Assembly (NCBI RefSeq): GCF_042676605.1
Contig: NZ_JBHTHQ010000021.1
Location: forward strand, 248,001-312,000
Length of the DNA: 64,000 nucleotides
Direction of reading: 5' to 3'
Source of the DNA: Alloscardovia venturai
GTDB lineage: Bacteria; Actinomycetota; Actinomycetes; Actinomycetales; Bifidobacteriaceae
Program-made: the position numbers and the translations under genes
Shown: one piece after another, positions 62,843 through 64,000 of the stretch
How positions within the stretch are numbered: position 1 is the stretch's first letter
How the letters are laid out: every line of letters starts with the position of its first letter
Notes under the pieces: generated by a model
Told to the model about the DNA's origin: nothing
Seen by the model: the letters and a program-made list of their open reading frames with translations, nothing else
The model's database searches: none

Positions 62843-64000
62843 TTACTTCTCCAAACGTGCGTTCACGGTATTCATTAAGTGTTCAGAAATTGCGGGGATA
62901 CCAATTTGCTCAATAAGTTCATTAAAGAATCCCGCGACTACAAGCTTCTGCGCATCCTTCTCAGAGATACCACGGCTCATCAAATAGAAGAGCTCTTCAT
63001 CATCGAAGCGACCTACAGAACTTGCATGACCAGCACCTACGATATTACCGTTCTCAATTTCAAGATTTGGCTCTGAATCAGCTACAGCACCAGGGACCAA
63101 GATGAGATTGCGGTTGAGCTCATAGGAATCTGTCCCAGGAGCTGTTGGCTCAATAAGAGCATTCCCAACCCATGTAGAGTGCGCGCCCTTACCAGACAGA
63201 GCGCCCTTATAGACCACACGAGACTTGCACTCTGGAGCGTTATGGACAACCATGGTCCGATGCTCAATGTGTTCGCCAGGCTCAGCGAAGTAGATACCGA
63301 GCATATTGAGGTCGCCCTGCTCACCACCGAAGTCCTGGTCCATACGAATGCGTACAAGGTTACCGCCAAGAGTTACTACACTGTGACGAAGCGCCGCACC
63401 TTTGCCCACATGAATACGATGGTTGCCTACATGCTTGGAATTGCTGGACCATTCCTGAATAAATGTGGTGGATACCTCAGAGAAATCGCCCGTAGAGATT
63501 TCTACACCTTCAGCAAGTTTTGCTTGGCCTTCATGCTCGACTACCACATCTGCGTGAACGTTTGCATCAGTAGTGATGACAAGGTGGAAGGAATCAAGTT
63601 CAAGAGAAGTACCGGTTACCTTCACAACAATTGGTGACACTACATCTTCAGCCACGTGCAAAGAATATGCAGCATTCCCACTATTCCACTCGACAGCAGA
63701 TACACGATCATTTGGCTTTGAAACTGTGCCAGCTGGCTTGTCAGATTTCGTAATCTTTTTAAGCACCACAGTGGCTGGAACATCAGAACCATCAAGCATG
63801 GAAAGCTCGACGTTCAATTTATCTGCTGGTTCAAAGACCTCCGCAAATTCAGCAATGCGCTCTACAGGGGTAAATCGCCAATCATCCTGCTTGTGTGTAG
63901 GAATAGCGAAATCAGTCACCTCGAAAGAACGAGGATTGCGATCTGCACTCGATGGCATCGTAGCTGGGATTGCATATGGATCGTTTGGATCTACTACGGG
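62843..64000 (-). CDS. sufD: Fe-S assembly scaffold protein SufD (5' end outside window)
   Basis: At least 385 residues. It is the partner of SufB in the SufBCD scaffold. The C-terminal SufBD core has DSYELNRNLILVPGA, SEPNLEIEN, HASSVGRFDDEELFYLMSRG and FFNELI. An internal ATG at 63958 could be a start, but the frame stays open to the window edge with sensible protein (DPNDPYAIP), so the true start lies outside. sufB is expected next. Confidence 0.93.
   Translation of the reverse strand, partial: PVVDPNDPYAIPATMPSSADRNPRSFEVTDFAIPTHKQDDWRFTPVERIAEFAEVFEPADKLNVELSMLDGSDVPATVVLKKITKSDKPAGTVSKPNDRVSAVEWNSGNAAYSLHVAEDVVSPIVVKVTGTSLELDSFHLVITTDANVHADVVVEHEGQAKLAEGVEISTGDFSEVSTTFIQEWSSNSKHVGNHRIHVGKGAALRHSVVTLGGNLVRIRMDQDFGGEQGDLNMLGIYFAEPGEHIEHRTMVVHNAPECKSRVVYKGALSGKGAHSTWVGNALIEPTAPGTDSYELNRNLILVPGAVADSEPNLEIENGNIVGAGHASSVGRFDDEELFYLMSRGISEKDAQKLVVAGFFNELIEQIGIPAISEHLMNTVNARLEK

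Noticed and set aside
1..64000. CRISPR array, prophage, rRNA or integrative element
   Set aside because: No regularly spaced repeats, phage genes, integrase, transposase or rRNA sequence was seen.

Overview
The window is a 64 kb piece of a chromosome from a low-to-mid-GC actinobacterium, most likely a member of the Bifidobacteriaceae with lower GC than most Bifidobacterium (an Alloscardovia/Scardovia/Gardnerella-like genome). The evidence is the actinobacterial gene set (WhiA, two-domain GlnE, TrmI, a 370-residue transaldolase), the pyrBI-pyrC-pyrF-pyrK-pyrD-pyrE operon, the SufDCSU-T order, and a secreted type I pullulanase. The genus is inferred from gene content and order, not from any search.

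Layout. 1-2000 (+): end of transketolase and all of transaldolase. 2148-12947 (-): secG, tpiA, pgk, whiA, rapZ, aroE, uvrC, uvrA, with a LexA-type SOS box in front of uvrA. 13096-15657 (+): an ABC-F protein and a LysR regulator. 15735-22140 (-): the complete pyrimidine operon from aspartate transcarbamylase to orotate phosphoribosyltransferase. 22308-24365 (+): a CPA1 Na+/H+ antiporter. 24390-29686 (-): glnE, sixA-like, trmI and an AT-rich GrpB-family gene. 29902-34251 (-): a MarR-controlled heterodimeric ABC exporter. 34375-39340 (-): a soluble ABC ATPase, an unknown membrane protein, hemW and lepA. rpsT (+), ilvE (-) and ctc/L25 (-) follow.

41955-42792 (-) holds the most unusual locus: a predicted lipoprotein with a C-terminal Excalibur domain. 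Its signal-peptide frame and its body frame are separated by a run of eight G, and loss of one G would join them into one 278-residue protein. This is a candidate phase-variable surface protein, although a sequencing error in the homopolymer is the main alternative.

42974-51414: an acyl-CoA synthetase (+), a Gfo/Idh oxidoreductase (-), then era, a CorC-like CBS protein, ybeY, phoH, a HIT protein and rsmE (-). A tRNA-Leu(GAG) (+) and a pullulanase (-) follow, then an rRNA methyltransferase and a flotillin (+). A uracil permease (-) has an attenuator-like hairpin right before its start. A small L7/L12-like protein comes next, and the Suf Fe-S operon (-) runs off the right edge inside sufD.

The window is almost entirely housekeeping and densely packed; no stretch longer than 300 bases lacks a gene. 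I saw no insertion sequence, prophage, CRISPR array or rRNA. Genes on one strand are mostly separated by 0-40 bases or overlap at TAATG/GTGA junctions. Convergent gene pairs usually share a strong bidirectional hairpin terminator.
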